A stretch of 33,534 nucleotides of DNA from a virus. Below are positions 20,035 to 28,867 of this stretch, in pieces. The first letter of the stretch is position 1, and every line of letters begins with the position of its first letter. The notes under the pieces are model-generated. The model searched no databases. It saw only the letters and a list, made by a program, of their open reading frames with translations, and was not told where the DNA came from. The translations under genes and the position numbers were made by a program. The stretch covers positions 1 to 33,534 of IMG/VR virus record IMGVR_UViG_3300032050_000478. The stretch is one strand, 5' to 3'.

Positions 20035-21223
20035 TTTCCCCGGTAATTACAGTACAATGCACGCTCCTTTATGGTTCGTGGTTAGTTCTACTAACACATC
20101 ACAAACTAACTTTAAGTATGTGTTTGATATTTATATCGCTGGCAACTTAGTGACAAGGATAAAGCAATTCCCTCAGCCAGTATCATCGAAGGGTATCTTC
20201 AATGCAGCACCGATAGTTAGAAACTATTGGAACTCATATTTTAAGCCGAGTATCTCTCCCTTTACTGCAATATCTTATACAGGCTCAGATATTTATATCG
20301 AATACGAGGTTAAGTTTGGAGAAGAGTACAACGGAACGACCTATACTAATTTAGAAGAGCAAAGTAACTTTGCTTACAACTATGTTCAGGATTATCTATA
20401 CAATACAAGTTCTAATCTCATCTTAACTCCTACGGCATACGATACAAATTATGCAGGGTTCTATTTAACAAACCGGGATAAGACACAGGTTCAATTCCCT
20501 TATTCTTTACTGACAACCAATACGTTATTTACCTCGTTTCTTAGTGATGCAGAGAATACATCAAAAAATCTATCTTTAGATGTGGTTGTATTTAATGGCT
20601 CTACATCTACGACCTATACAGGGGCAACAAGTTCTTGGAAAGATTTTGCTTTATTAGATATTTCCCCAAGGGCATTGAACGCTTATATTGGCTCAACAAT
20701 TATCGATGCGACTACAAAATATTACGATGTAAGAGCAAAGATTGCCGGGGTTCAAGTAGATACAATAAGGATTACTTTGTCTTGCACACAATACGATGTT
20801 GTTCCTTTGCATTTCCTGAACTCGGTCGGTGGATATGAAACCTTTCACTTTAGCTTAGTGAATAGGCAAACAAGAGCAATAGAAAAAAAGTCATTTCAAA
20901 GATTACAATATGAGTATGAGTCAGCGACTACGGCAATGGATATGGTCGATGCTTACGGCCGTCTTTATGGTGGCACAATCCCCTTCTCTACGCAACAAAA
21001 AGTAACCTATAAGCTAACAAGCGATTGGGTAAACTTTACCGATTACAATTGGCTGAAAGAAATGATTGCTTCTCCTGAGGTTTACTTAGAAAGAAACAAT
21101 CAGTTTATGCCGATAAATATCACGACAACCAATTGGACAGAGAAGAAACGATTTGCTGATAAGACCTTCAACTTAGAATTAGACATCGATTTGGGATTGC
21201 AAATAAATTCACAGTTTAGATGA
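20015..21223 (+). CDS. Structural tail protein
   Basis: A 402-residue beta-rich protein with a start of MAITINSFPGNYSTMHAPLW and repeated strand-turn patterns, many Tyr, Thr and Asn residues, and YYDVRAKIAGVQVDTIRIT near 235-253. Phages of this type carry such proteins between the neck gene and the large tail protein. It overlaps its downstream neighbour by four bases. A tail-tip or baseplate component is likely; nothing more specific can be recognised. Confidence 0.6.
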   Translation: MAITINSFPGNYSTMHAPLWFVVSSTNTSQTNFKYVFDIYIAGNLVTRIKQFPQPVSSKGIFNAAPIVRNYWNSYFKPSISPFTAISYTGSDIYIEYEVKFGEEYNGTTYTNLEEQSNFAYNYVQDYLYNTSSNLILTPTAYDTNYAGFYLTNRDKTQVQFPYSLLTTNTLFTSFLSDAENTSKNLSLDVVVFNGSTSTTYTGATSSWKDFALLDISPRALNAYIGSTIIDATTKYYDVRAKIAGVQVDTIRITLSCTQYDVVPLHFLNSVGGYETFHFSLVNRQTRAIEKKSFQRLQYEYESATTAMDMVDAYGRLYGGTIPFSTQQKVTYKLTSDWVNFTDYNWLKEMIASPEVYLERNNQFMPINITTTNWTEKKRFADKTFNLELDIDLGLQINSQFR

Positions 21224-23370
21224 TAACCGAAATTTACATCGAGGATAACAGATTAGATTTAAGTCAGGACTTATCATCGGAATACACCTATACCATTGAT
21301 GAGATACAGGACTTTGCTGCAAGGAATACAAACTTTTCTAAAACCATAATCTTACCCGGTAATGCAGTTAACAATAAGCTATTCGGCCATATATTCGAGT
21401 TCAATTCAGCCAACTTCTATAACCCAGCCGAAGATAATGTGGGTTACAACTACAACGCTTCCAAATCAGCAAGTTGTGTTATTTATGTAGATAAGATACA
21501 AATCTTCAAAGGTATTATCCGGCTTTTGGAGATTACCATTGACAGAGGTAGTATCGAATATGAGTGTGTCGTATTTGGGGAGTTGGGTGGTTTTGTTACT
21601 GCTCTAAATAACTACAAGTTAGAGGAATTGGATTTCTCCCAGTATAATCATAATTGGACATATCAGAATATCTTAGCCAGTTGGGAACAAGCATCTGGAA
21701 CGACCGCATCAGGAATGGGTTATTACTATCCATTGATTGATTATGGTCAAGTCAGTACAAATAAAAAGCATTGGAGTTACAAAGCCTTCCGTCCTGCTCT
21801 ATTCGTTAGGGAATATGTAGATAAGATTATCACAGGAGCCGGATATACTTGGGAAAGCGATTTCTTTAACTCTGATTTATTTAAGAGGTTGGTTATCCCT
21901 AATAACCAAAAGTATTTAGGTAACTACTCAGATATTTCTTTTTATGGAACATTTGAAAACATACAAAGAAGTTACTCGGGTTCTCCTACCCCTCGACCTT
22001 TGTTAGCTATTTATGATATTGTCAACTCGGGATATTTTACTGCAAGCAACGGATTAACAAGGTTCACTTATACCGGAAGTCAGAGTTTAACCATAGCTTT
22101 TGAATTTACCATTATCGGTAATACAAGTGATTTTACAGATATTACGATGCTAAAGAATGGGGTATCTGCTACAACGGTGTTCTTTGGGTCAGGAGATTTT
22201 GATGTTGTTGAAACATCGCAATATGTTACGCTTGCCACAAACGATTACATAGAGTTTAGATTAGGATGGCAAACGTGGGCAACCGGAGACCCTATCTATT
22301 TGGAAACTTCTTTATTCGAGGTTCGGTTTAAGACATCAAGCACACAAGCAGTACCGTTACAATATGGCGAGGCTATCATAATTAACAACTCAATTCCAAG
22401 GGGTGTATTCCAAAGGGATTTTATTAGTTCAATTATGAAGATGTTTAACCTTTATATCGTTGAAGATAGCCAAAGGGAAAAACACTTAAAAATAATTCCG
22501 TTCATAGATTTCTATACTACAAGTGCTAACTTTTTACAAGTTACCGACTTAGAAGAAGAATTAAAGATTGATGATACCTTCTTGCTTTTGTTGGATGATT
22601 ACAATTCCACCCATATAGATTGGACATATAAGATTGATAGAAACAAACCATTTAAGATTAAGCCAATGAGCGAGCTTAATGGTAGGTTCTTTGAGTTCCG
22701 TTACAAGCAAGATGCTGATTATTACAACGAGGACTATAATAAAAAATATGCTTTAGGTTACGGAGATTATATCGAAGATACCGGTTTTGAATTTGCCAAC
22801 GATATTAAGAAAACAGAATTGGTATTTGCAGCTACTCCTTTGCTAAACTATGCCGGAGATGATAAAGTATATCCCACTATATTCAAAAAGAGTAACACAC
22901 AAAATGCCGTATCAGAGGACCAAGTAGAAAGCGTTATCCGTATTATGCAGGTTCATAAGGTTACAGGGGTTTCTAATTGGGATATGAAAGGCGATACTGG
23001 AAACTTAGTAACCAATCTTTCTTACTACGGATATGCAGGTCATTTGAACGACCCTGATGCTTCGACCGCTGATATTAACTTCGGAGTACCCAAAGAGATA
23101 TATTTTGATTTAAGTACGGCTTATCCGAGTGCGAACCTTTATAATGCGTTTTGGAGTTCTTATATTGCTGAGATTACAGACAAAGATAGTAAGCTACTTA
23201 CCTGTTCAGTTTATCTCCAATTAACGGATATATTCTCTTTAGATTTCTCAAAGCTAATCTATATCGATGGTGCTTTATGGAGATTAAATAAAGTCATTGA
23301 TTTTAACCCTACCGTTCCCGATGCTACGAAATGCGAATTTCTTAAAGTAATTGAATTAACTTATACATAA
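21220..23370 (+). CDS. Large tail-tip/baseplate protein
   Basis: A 716-residue protein, mostly beta, starting MITEIYIEDNRLDLSQDL with a Dit/Tal-like early segment (TKTIILPGNAVNN-type strand, KTIILPGN near 43-50) and VYVDKIQIFKGIIRL near 88-103. The middle is divergent and Ser/Thr-rich; the end has YLQLTDIFSLDFSKLIYIDGALWRL. In siphoviruses such large proteins sit at the tail tip and contact the host. Unusually, it lies before rather than after the tape measure gene. Exact role inferred. Confidence 0.6.
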   Translation: MITEIYIEDNRLDLSQDLSSEYTYTIDEIQDFAARNTNFSKTIILPGNAVNNKLFGHIFEFNSANFYNPAEDNVGYNYNASKSASCVIYVDKIQIFKGIIRLLEITIDRGSIEYECVVFGELGGFVTALNNYKLEELDFSQYNHNWTYQNILASWEQASGTTASGMGYYYPLIDYGQVSTNKKHWSYKAFRPALFVREYVDKIITGAGYTWESDFFNSDLFKRLVIPNNQKYLGNYSDISFYGTFENIQRSYSGSPTPRPLLAIYDIVNSGYFTASNGLTRFTYTGSQSLTIAFEFTIIGNTSDFTDITMLKNGVSATTVFFGSGDFDVVETSQYVTLATNDYIEFRLGWQTWATGDPIYLETSLFEVRFKTSSTQAVPLQYGEAIIINNSIPRGVFQRDFISSIMKMFNLYIVEDSQREKHLKIIPFIDFYTTSANFLQVTDLEEELKIDDTFLLLLDDYNSTHIDWTYKIDRNKPFKIKPMSELNGRFFEFRYKQDADYYNEDYNKKYALGYGDYIEDTGFEFANDIKKTELVFAATPLLNYAGDDKVYPTIFKKSNTQNAVSEDQVESVIRIMQVHKVTGVSNWDMKGDTGNLVTNLSYYGYAGHLNDPDASTADINFGVPKEIYFDLSTAYPSANLYNAFWSSYIAEITDKDSKLLTCSVYLQLTDIFSLDFSKLIYIDGALWRLNKVIDFNPTVPDATKCEFLKVIELTYT

Positions 23371-25292
23371 TGGCACAGGAAACAATAGGCATAAAAATAC
23401 AGGTTGAAGGTGGCGATGCGGCCAAATCGGTAGGCTCACTTAAACAACAATTAAGGGAAGCACAAAACGAGGTTAATGAGTTATCTGAAAAGTTTGGTGC
23501 GACATCAAAAGAGGCGGTACAAGCAGCAAGAAGAGCAGCGGAATTAAAAGATGCTATTGGGGATGCCAAAGCGTTAACCGATGCCTTTAACCCGGATGCT
23601 AAGTTCAAAGCATTCACTTCTACTTTATCAGCGGTTGCTGGTGGCTTCGGTGCCGTGCAAGGTGCTTTAGGATTGATAGGAGTAGAAAGTGAAGCGGTTG
23701 AGGAAACTTTATTGAAGGTTCAATCCGCTATGGCAATCTCTCAGGGATTACAAGCGATTGGAGAGGGTATCGACTCTTTCAAACAATTAGGAGCGGTAAT
23801 TCAAAACAGTACATTATTTCAAAAAGCCAATAATGCAGCTACAATCATTGCTGCTCAGGTGCAACGTGCTTTTGGTGTTGCGGTAACTGGAACGGGTACT
23901 GCTTTCAAAGCATTGCGGGCTGCTATTATGACAACAGGTATCGGTGCTTTAGTTGTCGGTATTGGAATGCTTGTTACTGCAATAATGGATTGGACAAGTT
24001 CATCGGAAGATGCAGAAGAAGCTCAGGCAAGGTTGAATAGTGAAATCGAAAAGCAAAATGATTTATTAAAAACCCAATTAGGAGAGTTAGATTATGTAAC
24101 AAGAGCCCAAATAGCAAGAGCAAAACTGGCTAATAAATCTGAGGCTGAAATCACAAAGATTGCAGCAGATGGTCAACAAAAGAGATTAGAAATCTTAAAA
24201 AAAGATTTTGAAGATGCCATTAAAAGAGAAAGTTCAGCAGATTTTGCCAAACTTGGATTAGAAGAGCAAGATAAAATACGGAAAGAAAATACAGAAAAGC
24301 AAAGAAGTTATGCTAACGAAAGAGATAAAATAGAACTTGAAGGCTTGGAAAAACAGGCCAAGAACTTAGAGGAAGCAAATAAAAAGGCTTCTGAGATTGC
24401 AAAATCAAATGCTCAAAAGAATGCAGAAAATGAGATACAATATCAAAACCAGATAGAGCAATTACGAGTAAGCAGATTACAGCGAAGCACTGACTTTGCT
24501 AACAAGTTGAGAGATGCAGATATAGAGAAAAAGAAATTACAACAAGAAAAAGAATTAGAGAACGAAAAAAACTTACTTGAGACAAGAGATAATTTAGTTC
24601 AAGAGAGCATTGATAGGAACTTTGATAACATCAAAAAGCTACAAGAAGGTTCAAAAGAAAGAAGTGATGTTTTGCGTGAATTGTTATTTTCACAAACGGA
24701 AATCGAAATCGCCAACCTTGATAATGAGTTTCAAAGAAAATTCAATATTATTAAGGGTAACAAAGAAGCAGAATTGGCTTTAGAGGAACAATACGAGGGA
24801 TTAAAAAAGAACCTTCGTATGAATGCCTTAAATCAAGAATTGGGTAACTATGCAAGTGCAGCCGGAAACATTGCTCAAATATTAGGACAGACAACGGCTG
24901 CTGGTAAAGCGTTTGCAATTGCTGAAGCTACCATCAATACTTATAAAGCAGCATCTCAGGTATTTGCTGCTCCTGTTCCCGGTGTTGCTCCTGTTTCTTT
25001 GGGTGTTAAGATTGCCACGATGGTTTCGGCTTTGGCAACAGGTTTCAAGAATGTAAAATCAATTATCGGAACAAAAGCAACTGGTTCGGTAGGCACTCCA
25101 ACAATTACAACACCTTCTGCATCAGCCCCGATTGCTCCTGCCGTAACACCTCAGGTTCAAGGTACTTTATTAAATGCTCAGGCAATACAACAATTAGGAA
25201 ACGCAACAAGCAGAGCCTATGTCGTTGAAAGTGATGTAACAAGCTCGCAGGAAAGGATAAGAAGGATTAACAGAGCGGCAAGATTAGGATAA
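23370..25292 (+). CDS. Tail tape measure protein
   Basis: A 640-residue protein with the usual profile: N-terminal coiled coil (GSLKQQLREAQNEVNELSEKFG), a hydrophobic segment (about 190-210, GIGALVVGIGMLVTAIM) that could insert in the host membrane, long Glu/Lys/Gln-rich coiled coil (about 215-480), and a C-terminal Gly/Ala-rich region with GNIAQILGQTTAAGKAFAIAEA. Tail length is set by such proteins, at roughly 1.5 Angstrom per residue, so about 95 nm. Its start overlaps the tail-tip gene stop by one base. Confidence in the call is high; the length is approximate. Confidence 0.85.
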   Translation: MAQETIGIKIQVEGGDAAKSVGSLKQQLREAQNEVNELSEKFGATSKEAVQAARRAAELKDAIGDAKALTDAFNPDAKFKAFTSTLSAVAGGFGAVQGALGLIGVESEAVEETLLKVQSAMAISQGLQAIGEGIDSFKQLGAVIQNSTLFQKANNAATIIAAQVQRAFGVAVTGTGTAFKALRAAIMTTGIGALVVGIGMLVTAIMDWTSSSEDAEEAQARLNSEIEKQNDLLKTQLGELDYVTRAQIARAKLANKSEAEITKIAADGQQKRLEILKKDFEDAIKRESSADFAKLGLEEQDKIRKENTEKQRSYANERDKIELEGLEKQAKNLEEANKKASEIAKSNAQKNAENEIQYQNQIEQLRVSRLQRSTDFANKLRDADIEKKKLQQEKELENEKNLLETRDNLVQESIDRNFDNIKKLQEGSKERSDVLRELLFSQTEIEIANLDNEFQRKFNIIKGNKEAELALEEQYEGLKKNLRMNALNQELGNYASAAGNIAQILGQTTAAGKAFAIAEATINTYKAASQVFAAPVPGVAPVSLGVKIATMVSALATGFKNVKSIIGTKATGSVGTPTITTPSASAPIAPAVTPQVQGTLLNAQAIQQLGNATSRAYVVESDVTSSQERIRRINRAARLG

Positions 25293-25295
25293 AAC

Positions 25296-25311
25296 TCTAT
25301 TTAGTAGTATG
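25296..25311 (+). promoter_or_regulatory. TCTATTTAGTNGTATG leader element, copy 2
   Basis: TCTATTTAGTAGTATG, ending in the ATG at 25309 of the protease gene. It begins three bases after the tape measure stop codon, so it is too close for a long untranslated leader. Confidence 0.55.
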
Positions 25312-26196
25312 GAAAAAGAATTACCAATATATCGCTTAGATATTAGCGAAGATTTAGATAGCAACGTAGAGGTCGATTTTGTAGCCTTGGTTGATAGGCC
25401 TGCAATCGAAAAGTCCTTCCTTGCGTTTCAAGATAGTTACTCGGATTACCCCGATGCGGTCAAGAACAATGCACAAAACGCTCTGGATTGGGCAGAAGAA
25501 AACGGATGGGGTTCTTGTGGTACACCTGTCGGTAAACAACGAGCCAATCAATTAGCCAAGGGCGAACCGATTAGTGTCGAGACAATCAAAAGGATGTATT
25601 CCTTCCTTTCCCGGCACCAAGAGAATGCCAAGGCTTCTAAGGGTTATGGAGATGGGTGCGGTCAACTGATGTACGATGCGTGGGGTGGTGCAAGTGCTTT
25701 GAGTTGGGCAGAGAGTAAGCTAAAGCAAATCGAAAGACAATCCTTTGCCATTCAAGATGAGGAAGAGAGGATAATTACCGGGGCTTTGATGTTGGCTGAC
25801 ACCCCTATTTACAGAAACGATGGAAACGGAGAATACTATGTTGTATTTAGTAAAGACACTATTAAGAAAATTGCTCAAAAATATTTTAAGAAAGGTTACC
25901 AAAATAATGTAAATTTGATGCATGATAGCGGTCAAGTGATGGATGGGGTAACGATGTTTGAGAGTTGGATAGTGGATGAGAAAAGAGGGGTTAAACCAAT
26001 GAAGGGGTTTGAGGATGTAAATGATGGCTCGTGGTTTGGCTCTTTCAAGGTTGAAAACGATGATGTCTGGAATATGGTTAAGGATGGCAAGATTAGAGGT
26101 TTTTCAGTTGAGGGTATCTTTAACTATTCCAAGCCGATGAGTAAAGAGGAAAAGATGATGGAGGATATTATTTCAATTTTGAAGCAAATAGATTAG
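25309..26196 (+). CDS. XkdF-like prohead protease with N-terminal domain
   Basis: A 295-residue protein. Residues 155-271 match XkdF-like phage proteases: RIITGALMLADTPIYRN, VNLMHDSGQ with His205, then GSWFGSFKV and GKIRGFSVEGIF with Ser266 as likely nucleophile. The N-terminal half (about 45-140) is a different domain, YPDAVKNNAQNALDWAEENG followed by GKQRANQLAKGEPISV and IKRMYSFLSRH, which is often fused to phage head proteases. Cleavage of scaffold and capsid during maturation is expected. The scaffold-like and capsid genes come next, after a terminator. Confidence 0.75.
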   Translation: MEKELPIYRLDISEDLDSNVEVDFVALVDRPAIEKSFLAFQDSYSDYPDAVKNNAQNALDWAEENGWGSCGTPVGKQRANQLAKGEPISVETIKRMYSFLSRHQENAKASKGYGDGCGQLMYDAWGGASALSWAESKLKQIERQSFAIQDEEERIITGALMLADTPIYRNDGNGEYYVVFSKDTIKKIAQKYFKKGYQNNVNLMHDSGQVMDGVTMFESWIVDEKRGVKPMKGFEDVNDGSWFGSFKVENDDVWNMVKDGKIRGFSVEGIFNYSKPMSKEEKMMEDIISILKQID

Positions 26197-26220
26197 GTTT
26201 TTCATAGTTTGGTTAAGTTC

Positions 26221-26249
26221 GGGGGGTGTTTCTACACTCCCCTTTTTTT
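26221..26249 (+). terminator. Rho-independent terminator
   Basis: A 9-bp stem (GGGGGGTGT with ACACTCCCC, one G-T wobble), four-base loop and seven T. It follows the protease gene and precedes the scaffold gene, so the capsid genes need their own or read-through transcription. Confidence 0.85.
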
Positions 26250-26278
26250 GTCTATATGGTAACCTGAAATGTATTTAA

Positions 26279-26297
26279 CTATTTATCAATAAATTTT
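26279..26297 (+). promoter_or_regulatory. CTATTTA leader element, long-gap class
   Basis: CTATTTA lies 12 bases before the ATG at 26298 of the scaffold gene, directly after the terminator. It is a good candidate for a promoter restarting capsid transcription. Confidence 0.4.
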
Positions 26298-26846
26298 ATG
26301 ACTGCACAAGAAGCACTATTGAAAATCAAAGCAATGTTTGCCGAGGCTCAGCCCGAGGTAGTTGCTGCCACTTTCGCCGAGTATGTACTCGAGGGAGGTG
26401 TTAAAGTAATGATTGACAAACTTGAACTTGGCGGTAAGGTTTCTATTGTTGACGAAGCTGGTAATGAACTTCCTGCTCCTGCCGGAGAGCATAAGCTCGC
26501 TGATGGCACGGTAATTACTTTGGATGAGAATGCCACAATCGTTGAAATTGAAAGCCCCGAAGTTCCAGTTGAAGAGCCAGAAACAGAAGTTGAACTCTTG
26601 AAAAAGAAGGTTGCCGAAATGGAAGCCCAACTTGCTGACTATGGTAAGAAAAAAGATGAGGAAAAAGTTATGATGGCTGACCAATCTGCTAAGTTCTCAC
26701 AAGCTATTCAAGAACTTACTGATGTCGTTATCGAATTGACTAAGACCCCTCAGGTTGCTCCTACTCAACCTAAAGAAGTTTTCGAAAAGCATTTCCCAAG
26801 CAAGAATGACAAAATCTCTCGCTTTCTTTCAAATTACGCAAAATAA
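26298..26846 (+). CDS. Scaffolding-like protein
   Basis: A 182-residue acidic protein: helix-rich start, a beta segment (KVSIVDEAGNELPAPAGEHKL, DGTVITLDENATIVEIES), then a Glu-rich coiled coil (VELLKKKVAEMEAQLADYGKKKDEEK) and a C-terminal KEVFEKHFPSKNDKISRFLSNY. Acidic coiled-coil proteins between protease and capsid genes are usually the internal scaffold, degraded before packaging. The order protease, scaffold, capsid supports this. No specific family recognised. Confidence 0.65.
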   Translation: MTAQEALLKIKAMFAEAQPEVVAATFAEYVLEGGVKVMIDKLELGGKVSIVDEAGNELPAPAGEHKLADGTVITLDENATIVEIESPEVPVEEPETEVELLKKKVAEMEAQLADYGKKKDEEKVMMADQSAKFSQAIQELTDVVIELTKTPQVAPTQPKEVFEKHFPSKNDKISRFLSNYAK

Positions 26847-26873
26847 TCTTTCAAAAATTAAAATTTAAGTAAA

Positions 26874-27815
26874 ATGGCTTTTGACGTTTCAGCATTAGCA
26901 AACTATACCAAAGAGAATGAAGCTCTGTTGGTAACATCTTCCGTACTCGGAAGCAAAACCGCTGGGTTAATTAAATCTCAGGGTAACGTAATGGTCGGTG
27001 TAAAATCTGCCGAGACCATTAACATTATGGATACTGACGCTATCTTCCAAGCTGGTGGTTCTTGCGGTTTCAATGCCTCAGGTTCTACTACCTTCACTCA
27101 GCGTACTGTAACCGTAGGTAAAATCAAAGTAAACGAGTCTCTGTGTCCTAAAGACCTCGAGGCTAAGTATCTCCAGAAGGCTCTGCCTGAGGGAAGCCGT
27201 TACGATTCTATCGCTTTCGCTGCTGACTATACAGACAAGAAGGCTGCTCGTATCTCTTCTCAGTTGGAAACTGCTATCTGGCAAGGTGCTACTGGTTCAG
27301 CTAACGTAAACCTTAACAAATTCCAAGGTTTGGTTACCCTGATTGGTACTTCTGCTGTTGAAGCCAACAACGCTACTTATTACGGTGGTACTGCTACTGC
27401 AATCACTACTGCTAACGTAGTTGCCATCTTCGATGCCCTTTACAAGGCTATCCCTGCTACCGTTGTTGCTAAAGATGATATGACTATCTGGTGTGGTCAA
27501 GACGTTTTCCGTACTTACACAATCGCTCTGAAGAACGCTAATATGTTCAACTATGCTTTTGATGGTAAGGCTGACAGCGAGTTCTTCCTGCCAGGTACTC
27601 CAATCAAAGTCGTAGCTACTCCCGGTCTGAATGGTACTAACAAGATTTATGCTATCCGTTTGAGCAATATGTTCCTCGGAACTGACCTGCTTAATGAAGA
27701 AGAGCGTTTCGAGTTGTTCTATGCCAAAGAGGCTGACCAAGTTCGTTTCGTATCTGAGTTCAAGATGGGTGTGAATGTTGCCTTCTTGGATGAGATTGCT
27801 TCTTTCATTATCTAA
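26874..27815 (+). CDS. Major capsid protein
   Basis: A 313-residue protein of the size and composition of HK97-fold major capsid proteins. MAFDVSALANYTKENEALL starts it, with KSAETINIMDTDAIFQAGGS in the N-arm region, GKIKVNESLCPKDLEAKYLQ, and a long stretch of ordered Ala/Thr/Gly-rich beta segments ending VNVAFLDEIASFII. It uses more CTG, CGT and GCT codons than its neighbours, consistent with strong expression. Flanking hairpins downstream and a terminator upstream of the scaffold also fit an abundant product. Confidence 0.85.
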   Translation: MAFDVSALANYTKENEALLVTSSVLGSKTAGLIKSQGNVMVGVKSAETINIMDTDAIFQAGGSCGFNASGSTTFTQRTVTVGKIKVNESLCPKDLEAKYLQKALPEGSRYDSIAFAADYTDKKAARISSQLETAIWQGATGSANVNLNKFQGLVTLIGTSAVEANNATYYGGTATAITTANVVAIFDALYKAIPATVVAKDDMTIWCGQDVFRTYTIALKNANMFNYAFDGKADSEFFLPGTPIKVVATPGLNGTNKIYAIRLSNMFLGTDLLNEEERFELFYAKEADQVRFVSEFKMGVNVAFLDEIASFII

Positions 27816-27820
27816 TTAAA

Positions 27821-27850
27821 AGGTGGGTAATCTTTCGGGGTTACCCACAC
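27821..27850 (+). terminator. Hairpin after capsid gene
   Basis: GTGGGTAA (27823-27830) pairs perfectly with TTACCCAC (27841-27848); the stem extends to 10 bp through a T-G and a C-G pair. There is no U tract, so it may stabilise the capsid mRNA 3' end or reduce read-through rather than act as a full terminator. Confidence 0.6.
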
Positions 27851-27877
27851 TTTCATAACTCTTAAAAATTATTAAAA

Positions 27878-28390
27878 ATGGCTTGTGCTTTAACACAAGG
27901 ATACACACTCGATTGTCGGGAAAGTTTAGGCGGTATCAAAGCGGTATGGCTGATTGCTCACGCTAACGTGAGTTCAGTTACAGAGGCCTCTGGTATCGTT
28001 TCTGCTATCACGAAGTCGGCTGGTAAGGTATTCTACAAATATGAGTTAGTAAAGAATACAGGTGCTTTGACTGAAACCATTACCGCTTCTGTTGAGAACG
28101 GAACTGTGTTTTATGCCCAAGAGATGACTGTCGTTCTGAACAAACTCCAAGCTAATACAAGAAACGAAATCTTGTTATTGGCTAAAAATACTCTGATGGC
28201 TGTTGTGCAAGATGCTAACGATAAATATTGGTTAGTAGGTCGCTACACAGGATTAGATGTAACTGGTGGAACTGCTGCCACCGGAACTGCCCAAGGAGAT
28301 AGAAGTGGTTACTCACTTACTTTCACAGGCGGAGAAAAGGAACTTGCTCCTGAGGTTAGCAGCTCAATCATTGCAGGTTTAACTTCCTAA
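27878..28390 (+). CDS. Major tail tube protein (probable)
   Basis: A 170-residue beta-rich protein: MACALTQGYTLDCRESLGGI, then KAVWLIAHANV, TVFYAQEMTVVLNKL, NEILLLAKNTLMAVV, DANDKYWLVGRYTGLDVTGG, then YSLTFTGGEKELAPEV. The late strand-turn-strand (YWLVGRYTG...GYSLTFTGGE) matches tail-tube proteins. It lies in its own segment between a hairpin and a strong terminator, consistent with a very abundant product. The alternative of a capsid decoration protein remains possible given the location among head genes. Confidence 0.6.
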   Translation: MACALTQGYTLDCRESLGGIKAVWLIAHANVSSVTEASGIVSAITKSAGKVFYKYELVKNTGALTETITASVENGTVFYAQEMTVVLNKLQANTRNEILLLAKNTLMAVVQDANDKYWLVGRYTGLDVTGGTAATGTAQGDRSGYSLTFTGGEKELAPEVSSSIIAGLTS

Positions 28391-28425
28391 TTGCTTTCGT
28401 AGTTCGTTATAGGTAGGTAGATTAG

Positions 28426-28451
28426 AGCCATCCCTTTGGGGTGGCTTTTTT
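28426..28451 (+). terminator. Rho-independent terminator
   Basis: AGCCATCCC pairs with GGGGTGGCT (nine pairs, one G-T) around a TTT loop, followed by TTTTT. It follows the tail tube gene and separates it from the portal operon. Confidence 0.85.
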
Positions 28452-28476
28452 CTTTGTTGTAAAATTCCTTAATTTT

Positions 28477-28492
28477 TCTATTTAGTGGTATG
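28477..28492 (+). promoter_or_regulatory. TCTATTTAGTNGTATG leader element, copy 3
   Basis: TCTATTTAGTGGTATG, ending in ATG 28490. It lies 26 bases downstream of the terminator, so transcription of the portal operon must restart or read through here. Confidence 0.55.
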
Positions 28493-28867
28493 ATATATTT
28501 AACGAAGGGGCAGACAAATTCTATCATATTGACATTGAAGGAGAAGCAGACCTTAGCCTCTCCTAATTATCTTTTCGTGTTTACGCATCGTGGTAGCAAT
28601 ATTGTGAGAAGTTTTGTTTTATTGCAGGCTGCAAATATCTCGGCACATAAAGAAAGATATGATGAGTTTTCGATTGTAACGAACACCTATTTTGCTACTT
28701 ACGATAGTGGGGAATGGGAATACGAGATTTATGAGCAGACATCTTCAACAAACACCGACCCTGCATTGGCTACTTCTAAAATAGAAACCGGGATAATGAG
28801 ATTGAACGATGCGACCTCTTTTGCCTATACGAAATATCAAACAAACAATACATTTATAGTACGATGA
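28490..28867 (+). CDS. Conserved hypothetical structural protein
   Basis: A 125-residue protein of mostly beta structure (MIYLTKGQTNSIILTLKEKQ, YLFVFTHRGSNIVRSFVLL, FATYDSGEWEYEIYEQTS). The sequence pattern (TKGQTNSIILTL, then GEWEYEIYEQTSS) is seen in small proteins upstream of Bacteroidetes-phage portal genes as far as I recall. It may be an Ig-like structural protein. Stop overlaps the portal start (ATGA). Function unknown. Confidence 0.6.
   Translation: MIYLTKGQTNSIILTLKEKQTLASPNYLFVFTHRGSNIVRSFVLLQAANISAHKERYDEFSIVTNTYFATYDSGEWEYEIYEQTSSTNTDPALATSKIETGIMRLNDATSFAYTKYQTNNTFIVR

Noticed and set aside
26316-27740. Long antisense frames opposite scaffold and capsid genes
   Set aside because: Explained by the biased codon use of the highly expressed sense genes; compositions are not protein-like.
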